In this document: positions 24,439-32,359 of the stretch, in pieces
Layout: the number at the start of each line of letters is the position of its first letter
Position numbering within the stretch: position 1 is the first letter of the stretch
NCBI GenBank assembly: GCA_021738345.1
Contig: JAIPCE010000011.1
Span: 1 to 38,577, forward strand
Direction of reading: 5' to 3'
Length of the DNA: 38,577 nt
Origin: Rhodoferax sp.
GTDB taxonomy: Bacteria > Pseudomonadota > Gammaproteobacteria > Burkholderiales > Burkholderiaceae_C
Position numbers and translations under genes: made by a program
The notes under the pieces: model-generated
The model's input: the letters and a program-made list of their open reading frames with translations, nothing else
Database searches by the model: none
What the model was told of the DNA's origin: nothing

Positions 24439-24453
24439 TGGCCTGGTTCTTGC
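24439..24453 (+). promoter_or_regulatory. Sigma-54 (-24/-12) promoter of the hydrogenase operon
   Basis: TGGCCTGGTTCTTGC fits the RpoN consensus TGGCAC-N5-TTGCA: GG at 24440-24441 and GC at 24452-24453 are exactly ten bases apart. Transcription should start near 24465, leaving a leader of about 60 bases before hybO, whose ribosome binding site is GAGGAGA. Hydrogenase structural genes are driven from such promoters by HoxA/HupR-type activators, and hoxA lies in this locus at 35092. No other DNA in the 300 bp gap looks coding. Confidence 0.85.
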
Positions 24454-24525
24454 GGAAATGCGTGTAAACCGATGAATGCCGGCGCCTGACACGCCGCTAC
24501 TCACGCATACCGAGGAGAAGACGTC

Positions 24526-25710
24526 ATGACCATGGAAAATCTGATTGCACTCGAGACCGATGCACGCCTGGATGCGGCGGCGAAACGCCTGTCCATGTCG
24601 CGGCGCGAACTGCTGCAGTTTTGCGCTTCGCTGGCGACCACGCTGGGCCTGGCCGAGGGTGCCGACGCGGCGATTGCGCAAGCAGTCGCCACCAAAAAAC
24701 GCCCCAGTGTGATCTGGCTGCACTTTCAGGAGTGCACCGGCTGCACCGAATCGCTGCTGCGCGCCGAGCACCCCACGCTCGACAAGCTGATTCTGGATGT
24801 CATATCTCTGGACTACCACGAAACCCTGTTTGCCGCAGCCGGCCACCAGGTCGAGGCCGCGAGAAAACAGGCCATGACCGACCACAAGGGCAAGTACATT
24901 CTGGTCGTCGAAGGTGCCATCCCCACCAAAGACGGCGGCATTTACTGCAAGATTGGCGGCAAGACTGCCATCGAACTGCTCAAGGAATGCGCCGCCGATG
25001 CAGCGGCGGTGATTGCCATCGGTTCTTGCGCATCGTGGGGCGGCATGCCTTCCACTGACCCCAATCCCACGGGCGCATCGAGCGTGGCGCAGGTGCTCGG
25101 CAAGCCGGTTGTCACCATCCCGGGTTGTCCGCCCAATCCGTACAACTTCCTTTCGACCGTCGTTCACTTTTTGACCTTTGGCAAACTGCCGGCGGTGGAC
25201 CAGTTAGGTCGCCCCAAATTCGCCTATTCGCGCCTGATTCATGAAAACTGTGAGCGCCGTGCCCACTTTGATGCTGGCCGCTTTGCGATGGAATTTGGTG
25301 ACGACGGCCACCGCCAGGGCTTTTGCCTGTACAAGCTGGGTTGCAAAGGTCCCGAGACTTACGCCAATTGTTCCGTCATTCTGTTTGGCGATGCGGGTGC
25401 AGGCACCTGGCCGGTCGCCTGCGGTCACCCCTGCATTGGCTGCACCGAAAAGGGCATCGGTTTCCAGAAGCCGATCCATGCGCTCGCCAAGCTGAAAAAC
25501 CTCGAGCCTGGAGCTTTCCTGCCACGCATCGTCGAGGAAAAAGGCGTCGGCGCCTCGCTCGGTGCGGCGGCCGTACTGGCAGCGGTGGTGGGCGTGGGTG
25601 TCGGTGCCGGCGCCAAGTTCACCAAGAATCTGGGACTTTCACACGCCGCCGAGGAAATGGAAAAGGCCCGGGCATCCACTCAGGCCACGCCCAAGTCGAC
25701 GGAGGTGTGA
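24526..25710 (+). CDS. hybO: [NiFe] hydrogenase small subunit, Hyd-2 (group 1c) type
   Basis: A 394-residue iron-sulfur subunit that carries electrons from the NiFe site. A long Tat signal has the twin arginines in MSRRELLQF (Arg26-Arg27). Proximal [4Fe-4S] ligands are C70, C73, C168 and C201; distal ligands H239, C242, C267, C273; medial ligands C282, C303, C306. The proximal motif ECTGCTES has Gly between the cysteines, so the extra cysteine of oxygen-tolerant enzymes is missing. A hydrophobic segment at 342-364 anchors the C terminus in the membrane with the protein facing the periplasm. First gene of the operon behind a sigma-54 promoter; a GGAGG near its stop serves hybA. Confidence 0.96.
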   Translation: MTMENLIALETDARLDAAAKRLSMSRRELLQFCASLATTLGLAEGADAAIAQAVATKKRPSVIWLHFQECTGCTESLLRAEHPTLDKLILDVISLDYHETLFAAAGHQVEAARKQAMTDHKGKYILVVEGAIPTKDGGIYCKIGGKTAIELLKECAADAAAVIAIGSCASWGGMPSTDPNPTGASSVAQVLGKPVVTIPGCPPNPYNFLSTVVHFLTFGKLPAVDQLGRPKFAYSRLIHENCERRAHFDAGRFAMEFGDDGHRQGFCLYKLGCKGPETYANCSVILFGDAGAGTWPVACGHPCIGCTEKGIGFQKPIHALAKLKNLEPGAFLPRIVEEKGVGASLGAAAVLAAVVGVGVGAGAKFTKNLGLSHAAEEMEKARASTQATPKSTEV

Positions 25711-25711
25711 A

Positions 25712-26731
25712 ATGGCCAACCGAAGAGATTTTCTGCGCGGCGTTCTCGCCAGCGCCGGCACGGTCGCGCTGGCACCAGAAACCGCCTGCGCGCGCGACAA
25801 CCTGCAGATACCCCCCGCTGGCCTAGGTCTGCTGTACGACTCGACGCTGTGCGTGGGCTGTCAGGCCTGTGTGGCAGCGTGCAAGCACGTCAACGAGAAC
25901 CCGGCAGAGTTCAGAACCATTGACCATCTGTGGGACTCCCCGATGGACACCACCGGTCACACCTTCAACGTGATCAAGGTCTATAGCAGCGGCAATGGCG
26001 AGACCAAAAACGCCGAAGAAAACGGCTTCGCGTTCATGAAGACTTCGTGCATGCATTGCGCTGATCCCTCATGCGTGTCGGCTTGCCCGGTGTCGGCAAT
26101 GCAAAAAGATCCCGTCACCGGCATCGTGACCTATGACGCCGATGCCTGCTTTGGCTGCCGATATTGCGTGGCCGCGTGTGCCTTTGGCATTCCCAAGTAC
26201 CAATACGATTCGCCCACCGGACGCATCGGGAAGTGCGAGTTGTGCCACCACCGCCACAAGGACGGACACTACTCCGCCTGCGCCGAGGTTTGCCCGACCG
26301 GGGCCACACTGTTCGGACGTACCTCCGATCTACTGGTCGAAGCCAAGCGGCGGCTCGCGCTCAAACCCGGCGAGTTCACCCATATCCCACGCGGACGTCT
26401 GCCCTACAGCGATGCTGCAGCCGAGAAGGCCAGCACCTGGCGCAAGGAGCCGGACCAGCGCTACGAGGCACAGATGGGCACCTATTTGCAGCACGTCTAT
26501 GGCGAAACCGAGTACGGCGGCACCCAGGTACTGAAACTCTCTTCGGTGAATTTCGAGAAACTCGGCATGCCCAAGCTGCCACCGCAATCTTCGGCCTCGA
26601 AGTCGGAGACGATTCAGCACACGATTTACCAGGGTATGGCCCTTCCCATCGCCATGCTGGTGGGGATGACCTATTTCGCCAAACGCAACACGGCCAAAGA
26701 TGAAGACCCGGCGCCAGGAGAGCAGCCATGA
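25712..26731 (+). CDS. hybA: Hydrogenase ferredoxin-like subunit HybA
   Basis: A 339-residue exported electron-transfer protein that links the hydrogenase to HybB. It begins with a Tat signal (NRRDFLRG). Four iron-sulfur binding groups follow: CVGCQACVAAC, CMHCADPSCVSAC, CFGCRYCVAAC and CELCHHRHKDGHYSACAEVC, each fitted for a [4Fe-4S] cluster as in the DmsB/HybA family. A hydrophobic C-terminal segment (IYQGMALPIAMLVGMTYFA) probably anchors it on the periplasmic face. The start at 25712 has GGAGG six bases upstream. It overlaps hybB as ATGA. Because HybO and HybA each have their own Tat leader, both are exported independently. Confidence 0.95.
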   Translation: MANRRDFLRGVLASAGTVALAPETACARDNLQIPPAGLGLLYDSTLCVGCQACVAACKHVNENPAEFRTIDHLWDSPMDTTGHTFNVIKVYSSGNGETKNAEENGFAFMKTSCMHCADPSCVSACPVSAMQKDPVTGIVTYDADACFGCRYCVAACAFGIPKYQYDSPTGRIGKCELCHHRHKDGHYSACAEVCPTGATLFGRTSDLLVEAKRRLALKPGEFTHIPRGRLPYSDAAAEKASTWRKEPDQRYEAQMGTYLQHVYGETEYGGTQVLKLSSVNFEKLGMPKLPPQSSASKSETIQHTIYQGMALPIAMLVGMTYFAKRNTAKDEDPAPGEQP

Positions 26732-27879
26732 GCACACAAGTACACGCAGCGCCCCTAGGCGGGCGGCTTCTTAACCCGGTCACTCTGGTGTGCGGTCTGC
26801 TGATCGCCGCCATGATGGCGGTCCTGATCGCCCGCTTTGTGTTTGGCCTGGGTGCGGTCACCAATCTCAATGACGGTTATCCCTGGGGGCTGTGGGTGGT
26901 GGTTGACGTGCTGATCGGTTCGGCCTTTGCCTGTGGCGGCTTTTCGGTGGCGATGCTGGTCTACATTTTCAACAAGGGCGAATACCATCCACTGGTCCGC
27001 CCGGCCTTGCTGACCAGCCTGTTTGGCTACACCTTGGCCGGGGTGGGCGTGTTGTTTGACCTGGGCCGCTACTGGAATTTCTGGCACATCTTGTGGCCCG
27101 GCTACGGCAATCTGAATTCGGCACTGTTCGAAACGGCGGCCTGCATTTCGGTTTACATCCTGGTGATGTGGATCGAGTTTTCGCCGGTGTTCATGGAAAA
27201 ATTCGGACTCAACGTGGCCAAGAAAAAACTCAGCAAAGTGCTGTTCATCTTTATCGCGCTCGGCACGGTCCTGCCGATGATGCACCAGTCTTCGATCGGC
27301 ACCTTGCTGGTTCTGATGGGAACCCAGGTCAATGCTTTGTGGCAAACGCCAGCGGTTCCGCTGCTGTACCTGCTTACCGCGATTACCATGGGCTATGGCG
27401 TGGTGCTGTTCGAGTCGTGCATTGCCTCATCGGCAGAGCGCCACAAGATCGAGGCACGCCTACTGCAACCGATGGCCAAAGTCATGCTTGGGCTGCTCGG
27501 TGCCTATCTGTTGGTGCGTGTGGCCGACTTGGTGCTGCGCGGGGCACTGGGCAACGCGTTTGAGCTCAGCTTGGTGGCGGTGTTTTTCTGGTTCGAGATG
27601 GTTCTGTTCGTGTTGCCATTTGTGCTGGTGGGTGCCGCCAAACAACGTCGCAACCCGGCACGTCTGTTCCTGGCAGGAGTTTCGATCATGCTCGGCGGTG
27701 CCGTGCTGCGACTCAATAGCTTCCTGATCGGTTACGACACCGGACCCGGCTGGAACTACTTTCCCTCCGTGGCCGAGTTTGTCGTCACGATTGGCATGTT
27801 TGCCATCGAGGTGCTTGGCTACATCATCATTACCCGTCGCTTCCCGGTACTGAACCAGGACGTGGCGTTGGCCCATTGA
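26728..27879 (+). CDS. hybB: Hydrogenase membrane subunit HybB (NrfD/PsrC family)
   Basis: A 383-residue polytopic membrane protein with about nine or ten hydrophobic segments, for example LVCGLLIAAMMAVLIARFVFGL, LWVVVDVLIGSAFACGGFSVAMLVY and ALLTSLFGYTLAGVGVLFDLGRYW. It has no heme-binding histidine pattern; members of this family pass electrons to the quinone pool without heme, and E. coli HybB can couple H2 oxidation to proton movement. HybB instead of a cytochrome b (HoxZ/HyaC) is what puts this enzyme in the Hyd-2 plan. The ATG overlaps the hybA stop by four bases, so translation is coupled. It is followed 23 bp on by the large subunit. Confidence 0.95.
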   Translation: MSTQVHAAPLGGRLLNPVTLVCGLLIAAMMAVLIARFVFGLGAVTNLNDGYPWGLWVVVDVLIGSAFACGGFSVAMLVYIFNKGEYHPLVRPALLTSLFGYTLAGVGVLFDLGRYWNFWHILWPGYGNLNSALFETAACISVYILVMWIEFSPVFMEKFGLNVAKKKLSKVLFIFIALGTVLPMMHQSSIGTLLVLMGTQVNALWQTPAVPLLYLLTAITMGYGVVLFESCIASSAERHKIEARLLQPMAKVMLGLLGAYLLVRVADLVLRGALGNAFELSLVAVFFWFEMVLFVLPFVLVGAAKQRRNPARLFLAGVSIMLGGAVLRLNSFLIGYDTGPGWNYFPSVAEFVVTIGMFAIEVLGYIIITRRFPVLNQDVALAH

Positions 27880-27902
27880 ATTCGAGACCCAAGGAGACAC
27901 AG

Positions 27903-29615
27903 ATGTCAAAACGTATCACCATTGATCCCGTGACCCGCATCGAGGGCCACCTGCGTGTGGACGTCGAGGTGGATGGCGGCCGAGTCAAAAAGGCCTGGGC
28001 CTCCGGGCAGATGTGGCGTGGCGTGGAAACCATTCTGCTCGGACGCGACCCGCGCGATGCCTGGGCCATCACGCAGCGCATTTGCGGAGTTTGCACCACC
28101 GTGCACGCGATGGCTTCGGTGCGGGCGGTCGAGAACGCCTTGCAACTCGAAATACCCGTCAACGCCCAGTACATCCGCAACATGATCATTCTGGCCCATG
28201 CCGTACATGACCACATCGTTCACTTTTATCATCTGTCGGCACTCGACTGGGTCGACGTGGTGTCAGCCCTGAAGGCCGATCCGGTCAAGACAGCCACCTT
28301 GGCGCAAAGCCTCTCCAACTGGAATGGCAACAGCGCGGCCGAGTTCACCAAGGTCAAAGAGCGGCTATCGGGTTTTGTCGGTACTGGCCAGTTGGGCATC
28401 TTCACCAACGGCTACTGGGGCCACCCGGCCATGAAGCTATCGCCCGAGGTCAACCTGCTCGCGGTCTCCCACTACCTGCAGGCGCTTGAAGTGCAGCGCT
28501 ATGCGAGCAAGATCGTCGCGGTACTGGGCTCCAAGTCACCGCACATCCAGAATGTAGCGGTGGGCGGTGTCGCCAACGCGCTGTCGCTGGACTCGCAGTC
28601 GGTGCTGACCATGGAGCGCCTGCTTGCGATCAAGGAATGGATGCTCAAACTCGACGACTTTGTGAAGAACGTCTATCTGATTGACGTCGCGGCCATTGGG
28701 GCCTTTTATGCCGACTGGACCAAGGTCGGGCGCGGTATCACCGAGTACCTGAGCGTTCCAGACATACCACTCGACGGCAAAGGTACCCAGTTTGCGCTGC
28801 CGGGCGGCTACATCGAGGGTGGCAAACTCGAGAGCTTCAAGCCCATCAAGTCGTTCAATGACCAGTATTTCATGGATGGCGTCTCCGAGGCCGTCAAACA
28901 CTCCTGGTACGACTACAAGGACGGCGACACCAAATCGCTGCATCCGTACCTGGGCGAGACCACCCCCAAATACACCGACTTCCAGGACGACGGCAAATAC
29001 TCCTGGCTCAAGTCGCCCACCTTCTACGGCAAACCGATGCAGGTCGGACCGCTGCCGCGGGTGCTCAATATGCTGGCGGCAGGCCACGAGCCGACCAAGA
29101 TGTACGCCACCAAGGCTCTGGACCTGGTTTCGACCATTGCCGGCACCAAGGTCGGACTCGATGCCATGCACTCCACTATTGGCCGCCACGCGGCCCGTGC
29201 CGTTAGCTGCGCAGTGCAGTGCGACGAGCTGGTCAAACAGTGGGACCTGTTGTTGGCCAACATGGCCAAAGGCGACCTCAAGACTTTCAATCGGCCGGAT
29301 TTCCCCAAGGGTGAGCAACGGGGCGTGGGATTCCACGAGGCGCCGCGTGGCGTGTTGTCACACTGGGTCGTCATCAAGGATGGCAAAATCGCCAATTACC
29401 AGTGCGTGGTACCCACCACCTGGAATGCCGCTCCGCGTAACGAGAAAGACCAGCCCGGCGCCTACGAGGCCTGTCTGGTCGATACGCCGGTGGCTGACCC
29501 CGAGAAACCGCTCGAGGTGCTGCGCACCGTGCACTCGTTTGACCCCTGTCTGGCCTGTGCGGTGCATGTGGTCGACCAGGAGAACCATCCAGTGGTCACG
29601 GTCACCGCGGTCTAG
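27903..29615 (+). CDS. hybC: [NiFe] hydrogenase large subunit
   Basis: A 570-residue catalytic subunit. The N-terminal motif RIEGHLRVD and the nickel ligands C61 and C64 in QRICGVCTTVH form one half of the active site; C549 and C552 in DPCLACAVH form the other. Ni(CN)2CO-Fe chemistry splits H2 into protons and electrons. A 15-residue tail (VVDQENHPVVTVTAV) after H555 is removed on maturation by the endopeptidase encoded next. It has no signal peptide and is exported with the small subunit by the Tat route. The start at 27903 is preceded by AAGGAGA; the open frame runs 9 codons further upstream. Confidence 0.97.
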   Translation: MSKRITIDPVTRIEGHLRVDVEVDGGRVKKAWASGQMWRGVETILLGRDPRDAWAITQRICGVCTTVHAMASVRAVENALQLEIPVNAQYIRNMIILAHAVHDHIVHFYHLSALDWVDVVSALKADPVKTATLAQSLSNWNGNSAAEFTKVKERLSGFVGTGQLGIFTNGYWGHPAMKLSPEVNLLAVSHYLQALEVQRYASKIVAVLGSKSPHIQNVAVGGVANALSLDSQSVLTMERLLAIKEWMLKLDDFVKNVYLIDVAAIGAFYADWTKVGRGITEYLSVPDIPLDGKGTQFALPGGYIEGGKLESFKPIKSFNDQYFMDGVSEAVKHSWYDYKDGDTKSLHPYLGETTPKYTDFQDDGKYSWLKSPTFYGKPMQVGPLPRVLNMLAAGHEPTKMYATKALDLVSTIAGTKVGLDAMHSTIGRHAARAVSCAVQCDELVKQWDLLLANMAKGDLKTFNRPDFPKGEQRGVGFHEAPRGVLSHWVVIKDGKIANYQCVVPTTWNAAPRNEKDQPGAYEACLVDTPVADPEKPLEVLRTVHSFDPCLACAVHVVDQENHPVVTVTAV

Positions 29616-29623
29616 GCGATTGC

Positions 29624-30100
29624 ATGCGTGTCGTTGTACTCGGTATCGGGAACATACTTCTATCGGATGAAGGTGTCGGAGTGCGCGTGATCGAACGTCT
29701 GGAGCAGAGGTATCGGCTGCCCCCTGAGCTTGAGGTCATAGACGGCGGCACCTGCGGCATGGAAATGCTCGAACAGCTCGAAGACCTCGACGCGCTGATC
29801 GTCGTCGACTGCGTGCGCTGCGGGCAGGCGCCTGCCACACCGGTGCTGCTCAAGGACGACGATGTGCCGGTGTTCTTCAAGACCAAGCTGTCACCGCACC
29901 AGGTGAGCCTGTCCGATGTGCTGGCCAGCCTGGAATTCACCCACCGCGCGCCCCGGCGCACCGTGATTGTCGGCATGCAGCCGGCCTCGATGGACCTGGG
30001 CATGGAGTTGACGCCGGCCGTGGCTGCGCGTCTGGATGAGTTGTTGAACATGTCCCTCGCCGAGTTGCGCGAGTTGGGTCTGCACCTGGAGCCCCGCTGA
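29624..30100 (+). CDS. hybD: Hydrogenase maturation endopeptidase (HybD/HupD, peptidase M52)
   Basis: A 158-residue nickel-dependent protease that trims the large-subunit C-terminal tail after Ni is inserted. GIGNILLSDEGVGV at the N terminus carries the metal-ligand Glu16; Asp62 in IVVDCVR and His92 in LSPHQVS complete the metal site known in HybD. The following HRAPRRTVIVGMQPASMDLGMELT is family-typical. It starts 8 bp after the large subunit stop, and its TGA shares one base with the hupF start (TGATG), so the genes are co-translated. It is expected to be specific for HybC of this operon; the regulatory HoxC normally has no tail to cut. Confidence 0.95.
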   Translation: MRVVVLGIGNILLSDEGVGVRVIERLEQRYRLPPELEVIDGGTCGMEMLEQLEDLDALIVVDCVRCGQAPATPVLLKDDDVPVFFKTKLSPHQVSLSDVLASLEFTHRAPRRTVIVGMQPASMDLGMELTPAVAARLDELLNMSLAELRELGLHLEPR

Positions 30101-30372
30101 TGTGTCTCTCGATCCCGATGTGCGTGGTGCAGTGCGAGGGCGACGGCGACTTTGCCTGGGTCGAGCGCGCAGGCAGGCGCGAGCGCATCAACATGATGTT
30201 GCTCGGACCACAGCCCATCGGCACCTGGGTCCTGACGCAGCTGGGGCTGGCACGCGAGGTCGTGGAACCGGAACAGCTCGCACTGATCGAGGAGGCACTG
30301 AGTGCCCTGGCCGCGTCGCTGGATGGCGACTTCGATCCCCAGCAGTATTTTCGCGACTTGCAGCGCGCATGA
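30100..30372 (+). CDS. hupF: HypC/HupF-type hydrogenase chaperone
   Basis: A 90-residue HypC-family protein beginning MCLSIPM, whose Cys2 coordinates the Fe(CN)2CO precursor in complexes with HypD and the large subunit. It differs from the second HypC-like gene (30996) by a longer C-terminal helical extension (ALIEEALSALAASLDGDFDPQQYF), a feature of HupF/HoxL proteins. These act with one hydrogenase and are thought to hold or protect its large subunit during aerobic maturation. It overlaps the preceding stop by one base and hybE by four (30369-30372). The assignment to HupF rather than HypC rests on length and position. Confidence 0.85.
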   Translation: MCLSIPMCVVQCEGDGDFAWVERAGRRERINMMLLGPQPIGTWVLTQLGLAREVVEPEQLALIEEALSALAASLDGDFDPQQYFRDLQRA

Positions 30373-30935
30373 CGGCACCGGGTCCGCGCCGCCCTGCCCT
30401 GGCGCCGCCGCCGTTGCGGATCGCCGAAGCACGCCCGGACAATCCGCAAGCTTTGCTCCAGCGGCACTACCAGCGGGTGTGGGAAACCCGCATGCAGGAC
30501 ATGCCGTTTGTCAACCCGTCGATCCGGGTCGAGGCGATGGATTTTGTGCGCCAGGGTGGCGACTGGCTCGGCGTGGTGGTAACACCTTGGTTTCTTTACC
30601 TGTTTTTGCTCAACGGCGGCGGCGCCCTCTGGAAAGACCTGTCGGCCGGGCAGCGCCAACTGGTGGCCCTGCCCTGCGGCGCGCTGCAATTCATTGCCGA
30701 CGATGACCCTGACCTGGGACTTTACCAATATTGCCCCCTGATTTCGGCGCTCGGCTCGCTGGCCGACCACGCCACGGCCCGTCAGGCGGCGCTGGATGCC
30801 ATGCATGCCGTACTGACTCCCGCCCTGCCCCCCAGCCCGATGGAGCCGGCGCCGGCGCTACCGTCTGCCACCCAGGTCGCAGCGCCTGCCGCTTCGCGAC
30901 GCGACTTTTTTCGAAAAATAGGCGGCCGGAGTTAG
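30369..30935 (+). CDS. hybE: HybE-family hydrogenase chaperone
   Basis: A 188-residue protein. The core (residues about 20-140) has the HybE/HupJ pattern: LLQRHYQRVWETRMQDMPFVNP, LGVVVTPWFLYLFLL, LPCGALQFIADDDPDLGLYQYCPLIS. HybE-type proteins bind the small subunit's Tat leader and delay export until folding and cluster insertion are complete. No rubredoxin domain is present, unlike some HupJ proteins. A Pro/Ala-rich linker (about 145-175) ends in a C-terminal twin-arginine motif, ASRRDFFRKIGG, very like the Tat motifs of HybO and HybA; see findings. It overlaps hupF by four bases and is followed by a 60-bp gap. Confidence 0.88.
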   Translation: MTAPGPRRPALAPPPLRIAEARPDNPQALLQRHYQRVWETRMQDMPFVNPSIRVEAMDFVRQGGDWLGVVVTPWFLYLFLLNGGGALWKDLSAGQRQLVALPCGALQFIADDDPDLGLYQYCPLISALGSLADHATARQAALDAMHAVLTPALPPSPMEPAPALPSATQVAAPAASRRDFFRKIGGRS

Positions 30936-30995
30936 TCCACGCCGGGTCGGTTTGCCGCAGAATGCAGCTTTATTTCGCTGTGAAGGAAAGTCAAC

Positions 30996-31223
30996 ATGTG
31001 CCTGGCCATTCCGGCTCAAGTGGTGGAACTGCTCGATAACGACAACGCGGTGGTGGATTTGGCCGGTGTGCGCAAGGAGATTTCGCTCGCGTTGGTCGAG
31101 GATGTCGCCCTGGGCGACTACGTCATTGTGCATGTCGGCTATGCGCTAAACAAACTCGACCCGCAGGAGGCAGCCAACACCTTGGCCTTGTTCGCACAAC
31201 TCGAATCGACTGCTCCCGTCTGA
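30996..31223 (+). CDS. hypC: HypC hydrogenase maturation chaperone
   Basis: A 75-residue HypC with N-terminal MCLAIPAQVVEL; Cys2 takes part in building the Fe(CN)2CO unit on HypCD and delivering it to large subunits. The middle GVRKEISLALVEDVALGDYVIVHVGYAL is the beta-barrel core and NTLALFAQLE the C-terminal helix. It is shorter than the HupF paralogue at 30100. GAAGGAAAG lies about 7 bases before the start. hypD follows after 11 bp, as in standard hypCDE groups. It may serve both the energy-linked hydrogenase and the regulatory HoxBC. Confidence 0.93.
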   Translation: MCLAIPAQVVELLDNDNAVVDLAGVRKEISLALVEDVALGDYVIVHVGYALNKLDPQEAANTLALFAQLESTAPV

Positions 31224-31234
31224 CGCCGCGCCCC

Positions 31235-32359
31235 ATGAAGTTCATTGACGAGTTTCGCGATGGTGATCTGGCACTCAGTATCGGTGGCACCATTCGCAAC
31301 GAGGCGCGGACTGACCGGCGCTACCACTTCATGGAGTTTTGTGGTGGCCACACCCATGCCATCTCGCGCTATGGCATTGCCGACCTGTTGCCTGACAACG
31401 TCAAAATGGTCCATGGACCCGGTTGCCCGGTGTGTGTGCTGCCCATTGGACGGGTCGATCAGGCGATCCGGCTGGCACTGGACCATGGCGTACTGCTCTG
31501 CACCTACGGCGACTGCCTGCGGGTACCGGCCTCGGACGGCCTCTCGCTGCTCAAGGCCCGCGCCCGCGGTGGGGACATCCGCATGGTCTACTCCAGTGCC
31601 GATGCGGTGGCGTTGGCACAAAAGTTTCCAGAACGGCAGGTCGTATTCTTTGCCATCGGGTTTGAAACCACGACGCCGCCGACCGCAGTGGCCATCAAGC
31701 AAGCGGCGGCGCTGGGCCTGACGAATTTTTCGGTCCTGTGCTGCCACGTGCTCACACCCTCAGCGATCTCGAGCATTCTCGAATCACCCGAGGTGCGGCA
31801 GTGGGGAACCGTGCCACTCGACGGTTTTATCGGGCCGGCCCATGTGTCGACCATTATTGGCAGCCGGCCATATGAATTTTTTGCCGAGGAATACCGCAAA
31901 CCCGTGGTCATTGCGGGCTTCGAGCCGCTGGACGTCATGCAGGCGATTCGCATGTTGGTGCGTCAGGTCAATGAAGGGCGCGCCGAAGTGGAAAACGAGT
32001 TCTCGCGTGCCGTCAGCCGCGACGGCAACCTCAAGGCGCAGGCGCTGGTGGCGGAGGTGTTTGAGCTGCGCAAGAGCTTCGAGTGGCGCGGCCTGCATGA
32101 GTTGCCGTATTCGGCGCTGCGCATCCGCCAGCAATTTGCTGCATTTGACGCCGAACACCGATTTACCGTTGCCTACCAGCCAGTGGCCGACCACAAGGCC
32201 TGCGAATGCGGCGCTATTTTGCGCGGCGTCAAACGCCCACAGGATTGCAAGCTGTTTGGCAATGTCTGCACCCCCGAGAACCCGGTCGGCTCGTGCATGG
32301 TGTCTTCCGAGGGTGCCTGCGCCGCCCACTATAGCTACGGACGCTACAAGGATGTCTGA
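31235..32359 (+). CDS. hypD: HypD, Fe-cofactor assembly protein
   Basis: A 374-residue scaffold for the Fe(CN)2CO cofactor. Conserved motifs are EFCGGHTHA, HGPGCPVC, GFETTTPPTA and a C-terminal cysteine-rich region (CECGAILRG, CTPENPVGSCMVSSEGACAAHY) which binds a [4Fe-4S] cluster. HypD with HypC receives cyanide from HypE and CO from HypX or another source. Its last 8 bases overlap the start of hypE, a typical coupling. The length is that of the family. No Tat or membrane segment is present; the protein acts in the cytoplasm. Confidence 0.96.
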   Translation: MKFIDEFRDGDLALSIGGTIRNEARTDRRYHFMEFCGGHTHAISRYGIADLLPDNVKMVHGPGCPVCVLPIGRVDQAIRLALDHGVLLCTYGDCLRVPASDGLSLLKARARGGDIRMVYSSADAVALAQKFPERQVVFFAIGFETTTPPTAVAIKQAAALGLTNFSVLCCHVLTPSAISSILESPEVRQWGTVPLDGFIGPAHVSTIIGSRPYEFFAEEYRKPVVIAGFEPLDVMQAIRMLVRQVNEGRAEVENEFSRAVSRDGNLKAQALVAEVFELRKSFEWRGLHELPYSALRIRQQFAAFDAEHRFTVAYQPVADHKACECGAILRGVKRPQDCKLFGNVCTPENPVGSCMVSSEGACAAHYSYGRYKDV

